A DNA stretch of 60,188 nt from Bacteroidales bacterium (lineage in GTDB: Bacteria; Bacteroidota; Bacteroidia; Bacteroidales; F082): contig JAFSJF010000147.1 in NCBI GenBank assembly GCA_017439405.1, positions 1 to 60,188 of the forward strand, given 5' to 3'. The translations under genes and the position numbers were made by a program. The notes beneath the pieces were generated by a model. It had not been told where the DNA came from and did not search any database. It worked only from the letters and a program-made list of their open reading frames with translations. Shown piece by piece: positions 16,037 to 22,482 of this stretch. How positions within the stretch are numbered: the stretch's first letter is position 1; each line of letters begins with the position of its first letter.

Positions 16037-17264
16037 AGGCATACGTAGTGGTTCATTCGGATTTGTAATCCGAATGTTGCGAGATGGGGATTTGAAATCC
16101 CCGCTTACATTGCGGTCGGATTGCAAATTCGCCCGAACCTATAGTTCGCTTTGTGCTTTGTTCCTTGTTTTATTAGTCGCCTGTACTCCAAAGACAAAGG
16201 AAAGCGTCAAGCCAACTCATGGCGACAACCTGATGCGCTATGCGAAAAACATCTCCATCTACGAGAAAGACTACGGCTATCGCGCCGAGGTGCTCTGCCC
16301 TTGGGACACCACGCTTTCGTTAGGCTCGTTCGCTTTCGTCAAGGACACGACAAAGGCCGTTGATACTGACGTGAAAGGCGTTTTGAATGTCCCCGTCAAT
16401 TCGGTGATTTCGTTTTCAGCCACGCAATGGGCTGTTTTTCTGCGTCTTGGCGAAATCGACCGCGTGAAAGGCATCCTCGAAGGCCGTTTTGTGCACGATT
16501 CTACGATGCTTGGCCTGTTGGCACAGGAAAAGGTTTACGACATTGGCACTGAGGCCGCTGCCGACGTGGAGCGGATGATCCAGCTGAAGCCCGATGCCTT
16601 GCTCTATTCGCCCTATTTCGACGGCAACCAAGGCGGCCTCAACGTCACGGGCGCGGTGCTTTTCCCCTTCGCGGACTACATGGAGAACACGCCTTTAGGT
16701 CGCGCCGAGTGGATTCGCGTGATTGGAATGCTGGCGGGCTGCGAGGACAAGGCCGACGCTTGGTTCGACGACATCGAGCGGCGCTACAACGCGCTTTCGG
16801 GGCTTTGCGCCAACGTGGAGCACCGCCCGACAGTCTTCTCCGACTTGGCCTTCAACGGGCAGTGGTATGTGGCTGGAGGCCGAAGCTATATCGCGAAACT
16901 CTTTGCCGATGCCGGCGCCGACTACATTTGGAAAGACAACCCTTCGACGGCAAGCGTCCCGATGGATGCCGAAAGCATTCTGGATAAGGCGCAAAAGGCT
17001 GATTATTGGCGCGTTATCAACTCCTTGCCCACGCCCATGACCTATGCGACCTTGGCCAAGGAAAATCCTGTCTATCCGCTTTTCGATGCCTTCAAGAAGC
17101 ACCAAATCATCGTTTGCGACATCCTCTCGACCGGCTATTTCGAGCAGTCGCAATGCGAGCCTGACCTTCTTTTGGCTGACTTCATCCATTTCTTCCATCC
17201 TGAACTCCTCACCGGCGAATGGGCTGGTTATCAGCCGAGATACTATCATTTGATGGGGGAGTGA
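16026..17264 (+). CDS. BtuF-like ABC transporter substrate-binding lipoprotein
   Basis: 412 residues from ATG 16026. The mature protein (from C53 of LVLLVACTP) is a TroA/FecB/BtuF-type periplasmic binding protein: 'PVNSVISFSATQWAVFLRLGEIDRVKGI' (class III N-lobe start), 'VERMIQLKPDALLYSPYF', 'GRAEWIRVIGMLAGCEDKAD', 'VFSDLAFNGQWYVAGGRSYIAKLFADAGADYIW', and C-lobe 'DFIHFFHPELL'. Residues 1-38 are encoded by dispersed palindromes and are not part of a normal signal sequence; the start may really be ATG 16074 or an alternative codon nearer the hydrophobic stretch. Given its place after a B12 riboswitch and a BtuG-like gene it most likely binds a corrinoid for an ABC importer (BtuCD) encoded elsewhere; iron-siderophore is the alternative. 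Confidence 0.82.
   Translation: MESKGIRSGSFGFVIRMLRDGDLKSPLTLRSDCKFARTYSSLCALFLVLLVACTPKTKESVKPTHGDNLMRYAKNISIYEKDYGYRAEVLCPWDTTLSLGSFAFVKDTTKAVDTDVKGVLNVPVNSVISFSATQWAVFLRLGEIDRVKGILEGRFVHDSTMLGLLAQEKVYDIGTEAAADVERMIQLKPDALLYSPYFDGNQGGLNVTGAVLFPFADYMENTPLGRAEWIRVIGMLAGCEDKADAWFDDIERRYNALSGLCANVEHRPTVFSDLAFNGQWYVAGGRSYIAKLFADAGADYIWKDNPSTASVPMDAESILDKAQKADYWRVINSLPTPMTYATLAKENPVYPLFDAFKKHQIIVCDILSTGYFEQSQCEPDLLLADFIHFFHPELLTGEWAGYQPRYYHLMGE
16054..16139. repeat. Cluster of three dispersed palindromes overlapping a gene start
   Basis: Inverted repeats CATTCGGATT/AATCCGAATG (16054-16063/16067-16076), GGGGATTT/AAATCCCC (16086-16093/16095-16102) and an imperfect one at 16114-16139 related to the 15801 palindrome. 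They lie inside the 5' end of the BtuF-like reading frame. Confidence 0.8.
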
Positions 17265-17330
17265 GACACGGGTCTCTTGTTTCTTTTTGCAATTTTGCGG
17301 CCTAAAACGCCCGATGTGGATTTTTATTTG

Positions 17331-17338
17331 TAAGTTTG
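17331..17338 (+). promoter_or_regulatory. -7 promoter box (TAAGTTTG) of the DUF3791-DUF3990 module
   Basis: TAAGTTTG 20 nt upstream of the first ATG of the three-gene unit. No convincing -33 element. Confidence 0.5.
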
Positions 17339-17357
17339 CAATCGGAAAATCCTTGGT

Positions 17358-17573
17358 ATGAGCAAAAAGGAGCAAGACATATTGTACTTTGTATCATTTT
17401 GCATTGAGCAATACAAGCACGAGATGGGCATGAACGGCTCGGACGTGATGGATTTGTTCGACCGAACAGGCCTGTTGGAGTACCTTTCAGAGAATTATGA
17501 GGTGCTTCATACCCAAGGCCATCGTTGGCTTATCGAGGAAATGAAGGACTATCTGGAAAGGAGGGCATCATGA
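17358..17573 (+). CDS. DUF3791 domain-containing protein (putative antitoxin)
   Basis: 71 residues. The sequence 'ILYFVSFCIEQYKHEMGMNGSDVMDLFDRTGLLEYLSENYEVLHTQG' has the DUF3791 layout: a first helix 'F..F.IE.YK...', the G-x-x-V-x-x-x-F short turn, then L-x-x-Y-L-x-x-x-Y-x-x-L-H-x-x-G. DUF3791 genes commonly precede DUF3990 genes in gut Firmicutes and Bacteroidetes. The stop overlaps the next start by 4 bp (ATGA), so the two proteins are made together. All-helical, acidic small partner upstream of a possible enzyme: antitoxin-like. Function not proven. Confidence 0.75.
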   Translation: MSKKEQDILYFVSFCIEQYKHEMGMNGSDVMDLFDRTGLLEYLSENYEVLHTQGHRWLIEEMKDYLERRAS

Positions 17574-18052
17574 GGCTCTATCACGGAAGTTTGGTGGCCA
17601 TTGAGAAACCCAAGATTCTGAAGCCATCAAGACCTTTGGACTACGGAAGCGGTTTCTATACGACCACATCTTTCGAGCAGGCAGAGCAGTGGGTACACAG
17701 AAAACTATCTGACAAACAGCCGCTTGGATTTGTCAATGTATATGAGTTTCAGGAATCGGCCTTGGATTTGGTCGATAGTCTGACATTCAAGCAAGCTGAC
17801 GAGGAATGGGTGGACTTCGTGATGCAAAACAGGTTGAATCCTGACTTTAGACACAATTACGACATTGTTTATGGTCCTGTGGCCAACGACACGGTGTATG
17901 CGCAATTCTCCTTGTTCGAAGGCGGACTGATAAGCAAAAGCACACTCATAGAGGAACTTAAGGCCTATAAGCTTATTGACCAAATGCTTTTCCACACCGA
18001 AAAAGCATTGGCATTTTTGACCTTTGTAAAAGCTGAGGAGATAAAGCGATGA
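17570..18052 (+). CDS. DUF3990 protein, putative ADP-ribosyltransferase-like toxin
   Basis: 160 residues from ATG 17570; an upstream in-frame ATG (17525) lies within the DUF3791 gene and the internal start has a good GGAAAGGAGG site and an ATGA overlap. The N-terminus MRLYHGSLVAIEKPKI then LDYGSGFYTTTSFEQAEQW is the DUF3990 hallmark: an 'LYHGS' strand followed by 'G.GFY.T....A..W', which resembles the H and (S/Y)TS/Y positions of the diphtheria/PARP-like ADP-ribosyltransferase fold. The third motif is 'YDIVYGPVANDTVY' near residue 100. DUF3990 is placed in the ADP-ribosyl superfamily in my memory. In this operon setting it may be the toxin. Confidence 0.75.
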   Translation: MRLYHGSLVAIEKPKILKPSRPLDYGSGFYTTTSFEQAEQWVHRKLSDKQPLGFVNVYEFQESALDLVDSLTFKQADEEWVDFVMQNRLNPDFRHNYDIVYGPVANDTVYAQFSLFEGGLISKSTLIEELKAYKLIDQMLFHTEKALAFLTFVKAEEIKR

Positions 18053-18261
18053 ACATCCAGATTACCAATGAAAACTTATATCTGTTGCTTCCAAGCAAAG
18101 CCATGCAAGTGGCTCGCATCTATCAGGAAAAGCACGGTGGGAGCGGATTGGATGCCTTGAAACGGTTCTATCGCTCGGCCCTCTACAGACAATTGGAGCA
18201 AGAGGACACCAAACTTTGGCATTGGGGGCCTGTGGCTTTGTTCGGGAAGATGGAGGAATAG
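18049..18261 (+). CDS. Small protein, third gene of the DUF3791-DUF3990 module
   Basis: 70 residues, beginning MNIQITNENLYLLLPSKAMQVARIYQEKHG and ending 'WHWGPVALFGKMEE'. It overlaps the DUF3990 gene by 4 bp (ATGA). I recognise no named domain; the pattern '..S.. FYRS.LYR.LE.EDTKLWHWGP..L' recurs as a C-terminal companion of DUF3990 loci by my recollection. It is predicted alpha-helical. It could be a second antitoxin, an adaptor or part of the toxin complex; the translational coupling suggests a fixed stoichiometry with its neighbours. Confidence 0.7.
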   Translation: MNIQITNENLYLLLPSKAMQVARIYQEKHGGSGLDALKRFYRSALYRQLEQEDTKLWHWGPVALFGKMEE

Positions 18262-18276
18262 TTTCTCCTCATTTGA

Positions 18277-18375
18277 AATAAAGCACGAATTGCCATGAAC
18301 GAGTATTTCTGGCAAATTCGTGATACATTCATGGCAATTCATGTTGAAATAAAGCACGAATTTCCATGAATATCC
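18277..18375. repeat. Palindromic element with direct and inverted copies of GAATTGCCATGAA
   Basis: GAATTGCCATGAA at 18287-18299 has its reverse complement at 18328-18340. A direct copy GAAATAAAGCACGAATt.CCATGAA recurs at 18346-18370. CACGAATT.GCCA also pairs with TGGCAAATTCGTG (18311-18322). It could form alternative hairpins and serve as terminator-like end of the DUF3990 module. Confidence 0.75.
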
Positions 18376-18405
18376 CACAAATTTTCTCATAAATCCGATT
18401 TTTCC

Positions 18406-18435
18406 CTTGCAAAAACCAAATTCTTTGTATTTTTG
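18406..18435 (+). promoter_or_regulatory. Promoter of the structured leader: CTTG and TATTTTTG
   Basis: CTTG at 18406-18409, 18-bp spacer, TATTTTTG at 18428-18435. Nothing codes for the next ~310 nt, so this promoter drives the leader RNA described next. Confidence 0.65.
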
Positions 18436-18441
18436 CCACCG

Positions 18442-18749
18442 CTAAGGCAAATAGTCTTGGCCAGAGAAAGCGCATTCTTCGCTTTGTTCCTCGTAGTGAA
18501 CCTAGACACTTCACTAAAAAGTAAGAAGAGGAGTGATAGAAGATGGTGCTTTCACTGTTTAGTTTGTGTATTCCTGCACTTACATAAACAGTGGAGCAAG
18601 CCATTACTTGATGTTTCTTTTCTTACGGGAAGTCTAGGCCCAACTACGGGAAACATGTTGAGTTTGGGAGGCTCCGCTCTGTTACCGTTTAAATCCAAAG
18701 TCTAACATGCCGCCTTGGGCTGATGGGGGCAAAAAAAAAGGAGGTTTTT
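18442..18749 (+). ncRNA. Long structured leader RNA upstream of the BspA-like gene
   Basis: About 308 nt between the promoter and the ATG at 18750, with no good ORF. Readable helices: AAAGCG/CGCTTT (18467-18486 area); CCTAGAC (18501-18507) with GTCTAGG (18632-18638); inside it GTAAGAA (18521-18527) with TTCTTAC (18620-18626) and a perfect 9-bp stem CACTGTTTA (18553-18561) with TAAACAGTG (18585-18593); then a separate hairpin CATGTT (18654-18659)/AACATG (18704-18709) extended by GTTTGG/CCAAAG. The leader ends with G-rich and A9 tracts and a very strong AAAAGGAGG ribosome site, which is unusual in this phylum. It may be a riboswitch-like or thermosensor leader, or a separate ncRNA (for example a 6S-like RNA) whose 3' part runs into the gene. 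Confidence 0.55.
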
Positions 18750-20654
18750 ATGAAGAAAACAACTCTACTTCTGAAAGGACGATGGCGTACCGCCCTGCTC
18801 GTCCTGCTGCTGAGTGCGGCGGGGATGGCAAATGTGTTCGCCGATGGTTACGACTATGCCGAGGTTTGCCCCTCGGGACAGACGTTGTATTACAAAATCG
18901 ATCCGGATGACCCCAATAGTGTCATTGTGGTTCCACCGTATTATTATCATTTTGATGGACAAAGTGCTCCGATATATGAATTCTGGGGACAAGGTTATGA
19001 GAAACCTGTAGGCGATGTGATTATTCCTGAAACATTAAGCAACGGTGTGGTTGTGAAAGAAATTGGTTATTGTATTCTGAGCGGGCCTATGTTTTTGGGT
19101 GCTTTTCAGGATTGTACGGAAATCACTTCTGTTACCATAGGTAATTCTGTTATTGAAATCGGTGGCTCTGATATGTATGGTGGTGCCTTTAGTGGATGCA
19201 CCAATCTCACTTCTGTTGTTTTTGGCAATGCTGTTACAATCTTTGGAGCAAGAGCTTTTTCTGGTTGTACGAGCCTTACATCTGTAACGCTTCCCAATTC
19301 GGTGACTATGATTAATCAACGTACATTTGAGGGTTGCACAGGTCTCACATCAATTACCATCCCCAATTCCGTGACTTCCATTGGGAACCGAGCGTTTTCT
19401 GGTTGCAGAAAACTCTCTTCCATTACTATTCCAAACTCTTTAAAAACCATTGGTTATGAGGTGTTTGAAGGTACGGAGTGGTATAATAGTCAGTCTGATG
19501 GAATCTTGTATTTGGACAACTGGTGCATCGGTTGGAAAGGCGAAATGCCCTCAATTGGAGAGCTTGTCATTCGAGAGGGAACAAGAGGCATTGCCGATGA
19601 TGCTTTTGGACCGGGACCGAAAAAAAATAGAAGCTTTACTTCTGTCGCATTTCCCCAATCTTTGGCTTTCATCGGGAAAGGCGCATTTTATGGTTGCTCA
19701 GGTCTGACTTCCATCAATCTTCCCAATTCTTTGGTTGCTATTGGAGAGAGCGCTTTTGAATACTGTTCTGGCCTTACTTCAGTCACAATTCCAAAAGCAG
19801 TGACGGAAATAGAGCGTGATGCTTTCTATAATTGTTCTCGGCTCTTTCAGGTTTACTATGATGCCGAAAACGCCACGGCGTCTAACGGTGTTTTTAAGCG
19901 TTGTGAAAATCTTGCCACATTGAGTATTGGCCCAAACGTGAGAAGCATTGATGAAAATGTATTTAAAGACTGCAACACGGTGCATCTCGTGGTTGCCTTG
20001 GGTTCAAATCCCGCTTCATTAGGTACAAGTGCGTTCTCCGACATTGCGGAAAACTCCATGCTCATGGTGCCGTGTGGCAAACGCATGACCTATTTCGCCG
20101 CATGGAACATGTTTCCCTACGACAACATCCTTGAGAATTGCGACCAATTCCCGATTTCGATGGGCAACATTGGAGCAGGCGGTAGCATCACATCTTCCAC
20201 ATCGAATGCGCAAATGGGCGAGGAAGTACAACTCACCATTGCACCCAATGCAGGCATGGCCTTGGAGTCCATCACCATCAGTAATGCCAACGACCCCGCG
20301 CAAACCATCCCTTATTATTTTATTGGTAAAGCGAATGACAAAGTTGGCTTTGTCATGCCTCAGTTTGCAGTTTCGGTTTCAGCCACCTTTAAGACCAGCA
20401 GTGCATCGGTTGGGGAGAACGATGGCGTTTGTGTTTCCATCTATCCCAACCCCACCAACGGCCAAGTCAAAATAGAAGCAGAAGACCTCAAGCAAATTAC
20501 CATTAGCAACATGCTTGGGCAACGCATTTATGAAGGCGAGGCTATCGGCAATGTGTTTGCATACGATTTAGGCAAGCATGGCGCGGGGCTTTACCTTATC
20601 AGGATAGAGACCGCAAGCGGCGTGGCGGTAAAGAAGGTTTCCGTTACGCAGTAA
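18750..20654 (+). CDS. BspA-like leucine-rich repeat protein with T9SS tail
   Basis: 634 residues from ATG 18750 (strong AAGGAGG site 8 nt upstream; the ATG at 18723 precedes that site and is not used). Signal sequence MKKTTLLLKGRWRTALLVLLLSAAGMANVFADG. Residues ~95-440 contain about ten LRR_5 (BspA/TpLRR) repeats of 23 residues, consensus 'F.GCT.LTS.T(I/L)P.SVT.IG..AF'; they are broken by an insertion with 'NSQSDGILYLDNWCIGWKGE'. Residues ~475-560 form a beta-sandwich module. The T9SS tail (565-634) includes SIYPNPTNGQVKI, ITISNMLGQRIYEG and AGLYLIRIETASG. Likely a surface adhesin; BspA proteins bind fibronectin or other bacteria in Tannerella and Treponema. Confidence 0.9.
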   Translation: MKKTTLLLKGRWRTALLVLLLSAAGMANVFADGYDYAEVCPSGQTLYYKIDPDDPNSVIVVPPYYYHFDGQSAPIYEFWGQGYEKPVGDVIIPETLSNGVVVKEIGYCILSGPMFLGAFQDCTEITSVTIGNSVIEIGGSDMYGGAFSGCTNLTSVVFGNAVTIFGARAFSGCTSLTSVTLPNSVTMINQRTFEGCTGLTSITIPNSVTSIGNRAFSGCRKLSSITIPNSLKTIGYEVFEGTEWYNSQSDGILYLDNWCIGWKGEMPSIGELVIREGTRGIADDAFGPGPKKNRSFTSVAFPQSLAFIGKGAFYGCSGLTSINLPNSLVAIGESAFEYCSGLTSVTIPKAVTEIERDAFYNCSRLFQVYYDAENATASNGVFKRCENLATLSIGPNVRSIDENVFKDCNTVHLVVALGSNPASLGTSAFSDIAENSMLMVPCGKRMTYFAAWNMFPYDNILENCDQFPISMGNIGAGGSITSSTSNAQMGEEVQLTIAPNAGMALESITISNANDPAQTIPYYFIGKANDKVGFVMPQFAVSVSATFKTSSASVGENDGVCVSIYPNPTNGQVKIEAEDLKQITISNMLGQRIYEGEAIGNVFAYDLGKHGAGLYLIRIETASGVAVKKVSVTQ

Positions 20655-20723
20655 GGCGGTTTTGGAAGGTTTTCGAAACGGATTTTGATGGCTTTCTGCC
20701 CCTTAGGGCAATCCGACATAAAG

Positions 20724-20753
20724 GAAAAAGCCGGCAGCGATGTCGGCTTTTTC
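20724..20753. terminator. Rho-independent terminator shared by BspA-like gene and DUF4143 ATPase gene
   Basis: GAAAAAGCCGGCA (20724-20736) pairs with TGTCGGCTTTTTC (20741-20753) over 13 positions with one G-T; the A and T tracts allow termination from both directions between the convergent genes. Confidence 0.8.
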
Positions 20754-20786
20754 GTTGGCCTGCGTGTTGTTTCCCCTGTTGGGGCT

Positions 20787-22070
20787 TCAAGGTTTCAGGC
20801 TGCCAATGGGGGCGACGATTACGCCGTCCTTGCGTTGGTAGGCATAGTGTCCCGTCCCGACGACCACCATCAGGAAGGAAGGCGCGTGCATTCTCTCCGT
20901 GTCGATTTTCTTGCTCAGCGAAAGCAGGTTGGCTGCGCCCTCGTTGATGAGCGTTTCGCCGCCGAGCTTGATTTCAATCAATCCGTAATGGCCGTTGCGC
21001 AGGTGCAGAACGCTGTCGCACTCCAATCCGTTGCTGTCGCGGTAGTGGAACACGGTGCCGTCGATGGCATCGGCATAGACGCGCAGGTCGCGCACGGCCA
21101 GGGTTTCGAAGAACAGCCCCAACGTGTTCAGGTCTTTCATCAAGTCGCTGGGGCCTAAGCCCAAGGCGGCGGTGGCGATGCTTGGGTCGACAAAATAGCG
21201 CGTGGCGGTGGTACGAATGGCAGCTTTGGAGCGCAGGTTGGGATTCCACGCTTCCATGTCCTCGACGACGAAAATCTTGCGCAAGGCATTCAGATAGGAA
21301 GCTATAGTGTTGTCGTTCAAAGTGTTGCCGTCATTGGTCTTTAGGTCGGCAACGATCGTTCCAACACTGGCTTGCGTGGCTTGATGGCGTGCGTAGCTGC
21401 GTAGCAGTCGCCGCGTGTTGGTCTCGCTGCGGTGTACCTCATCGACTTCTACAATCTCGCGTTTGGCCACGGCATCCACATAGTTGAAGGCTTGCCTAAG
21501 TGCGGCGCGTTCCGTTTTTCCGATGGCTTTGGGCCAACCGCCACGGCAGATGAGATAAGCCAAGTCGCTTAGGTTCAGCTCGTTTCCCTCTGCGGCCTTG
21601 AAACCGTCATTAAACAAGGCACCCAGCGAAACGCCTCCGTTGGATTCTCCCGACTCGAACAGCGACATGGGGCGCATTTTCACCCACCCGACACGGCCCG
21701 TACCTGTATGTTCCAACTTGCTTTGGTCGGCAGGCTCGGCGCTCCCCGTCAGGATGAATTGGCCTTCCTCGTCGTGGCGGTCAACGGTGTAGCGGCAGGC
21801 GTCCCAAATCTGGGGTGCTTTATGCCATTCGTCGATGAGACGAGGCGTTTTGCCGGCTAACAGTACATCAATGTCGTTTTCAGCCAGGCGGAGATATTCA
21901 TCCTTCCGCTTTGGCTCGTCCATGAAGATGATGCTGCCCGCCCGCTGAAGGGCGGTGGTGGTCTTGCCGCACCATTTGGCACCTTCAATCAACACGATTC
22001 CAGCGGCTTCCAATTGTAGTTCCAAAAGATCGTCGGCAACTCGTTTTAAGTATGATTTTTCTTCTTCCAT
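20787..22070 (-). CDS. AAA+ ATPase with DUF4143 C-terminal domain
   Basis: 427 residues. Walker A is GAKWCGKTT (residues 30-38), Walker B LIDEWHKAPQIWD (78-90, acidic DE), sensor-1-like 'FILTGSAEP' (~104-112). The C-terminal DUF4143 part has GLFFETLAVRDLRVYADA and the nuclease-like strand pair 'NGLECDSVLHL...YGLIEIKLGG', where D, E and K fit a PD-(D/E)xK core. The family is widespread and highly multiplied in Bacteroidales; its role is unknown, with suggested links to defence or genome plasticity. It has its own promoter and an array of 23-bp tandem repeats upstream, and relics of two related genes lie near 3.2-3.6 kb. Confidence 0.9.
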   Translation of the reverse strand: MEEEKSYLKRVADDLLELQLEAAGIVLIEGAKWCGKTTTALQRAGSIIFMDEPKRKDEYLRLAENDIDVLLAGKTPRLIDEWHKAPQIWDACRYTVDRHDEEGQFILTGSAEPADQSKLEHTGTGRVGWVKMRPMSLFESGESNGGVSLGALFNDGFKAAEGNELNLSDLAYLICRGGWPKAIGKTERAALRQAFNYVDAVAKREIVEVDEVHRSETNTRRLLRSYARHQATQASVGTIVADLKTNDGNTLNDNTIASYLNALRKIFVVEDMEAWNPNLRSKAAIRTTATRYFVDPSIATAALGLGPSDLMKDLNTLGLFFETLAVRDLRVYADAIDGTVFHYRDSNGLECDSVLHLRNGHYGLIEIKLGGETLINEGAANLLSLSKKIDTERMHAPSFLMVVVGTGHYAYQRKDGVIVAPIGSLKP

Positions 22071-22095
22071 TTTTTTACTATTTTTGTTTGCGCTG

Positions 22096-22103
22096 CAAAA
22101 ATA
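22096..22103 (-). promoter_or_regulatory. -7 promoter box (TATTTTTG) of the DUF4143 ATPase gene
   Basis: Minus-strand TATTTTTG, followed by GCAGC, 25 nt upstream of the start at 22070. The tandem repeat array begins about 40 bp further upstream. Confidence 0.65.
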
Positions 22104-22142
22104 GTAAAAATGTTTGAATTACAATAAAATAAATTATTTTTA

Positions 22143-22250
22143 TTAGGGAGTTTGAGGATTTTTCGTTAGGGAGTTTGAGGATTTTTTGTTAGGGAGTTTG
22201 AGGATTTTTCGTTAGGGAGTTTGAGGATTTTTCATTAGGCAATTTGTAGG
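22143..22250. repeat. 23-bp tandem repeat, four full copies plus a degenerate fifth
   Basis: Copies start at 22143, 22166, 22189, 22212 and (diverged) 22235; the unit begins TTAGGGAGTTTGAGG and ends ATTTTTCG. One copy has TTG instead of TCG. It sits directly upstream of the DUF4143 ATPase promoter. In the gene's orientation the unit reads AAACTCCCTAACGAAAAAT, sharing the core AAACTCCCT and GAAAAA with the array at 3419-3533. Confidence 0.9.
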
Positions 22251-22308
22251 GCTGTCACACCGTGGCAGCCGCCATTATTCACGGTAGCCGTGGTACGACA
22301 GCCCTACA
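22245..22308. repeat. Palindromic repeat element (TGTAGGGCTGTC ... GACAGCCCTACA)
   Basis: Perfect 12-bp terminal inverted repeat (22245-22256 and 22297-22308) enclosing GTGGCAGCCG and its near-complement. Half of the same element recurs at 41010-41064, so it is a dispersed MITE/REP-like sequence. It lies between the divergent repeat array and the end of the FeoB-associated gene. Confidence 0.85.
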
Positions 22309-22311
22309 TGG

Positions 22312-22482
22312 CTATCTCCTCAGTGGGCAGTTCGCCGAACAACCAGCGCAGCCGCTGCAATTTGCTGGTTTCTGGCCATTTCCGCTACAAGAACAACCGC
22401 CTCTGCCCGTCCGCAAGATGCGGATGGCAACGATGACAAGGGCCAGCACGACCAACAACACTATGGCAGTGGCGAGATTCAT
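22312..22482 (-). CDS. FeoB-associated Cys-rich membrane protein
   Basis: 56 residues from ATG at 22482, overlapping the end of feoAB by 4 bp (ATGA). One transmembrane segment (MNLATAIVLLVVLALVIVAI) is followed by a cytoplasmic tail rich in cysteine: GGCSCSGNGQ, NCSGCAGCSANC. This fits the FeoB_associated family, a small partner that may play the part of FeoC (stabiliser or redox sensor of the ferrous iron channel). The longer open frame upstream is a shadow of feoB. Confidence 0.88.
   Translation of the reverse strand: MNLATAIVLLVVLALVIVAIRILRTGRGGCSCSGNGQKPANCSGCAGCSANCPLRR

Noticed and set aside
18442-18749. tmRNA or RNase P RNA in the 18.4-kb leader
   Set aside because: Neither the tmRNA acceptor-like ends nor the RNase P GAGGAAAGTC core is present.
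22143-22250. CRISPR array
   Set aside because: The 23-bp units are directly abutting without unique spacers, and no cas genes are near.
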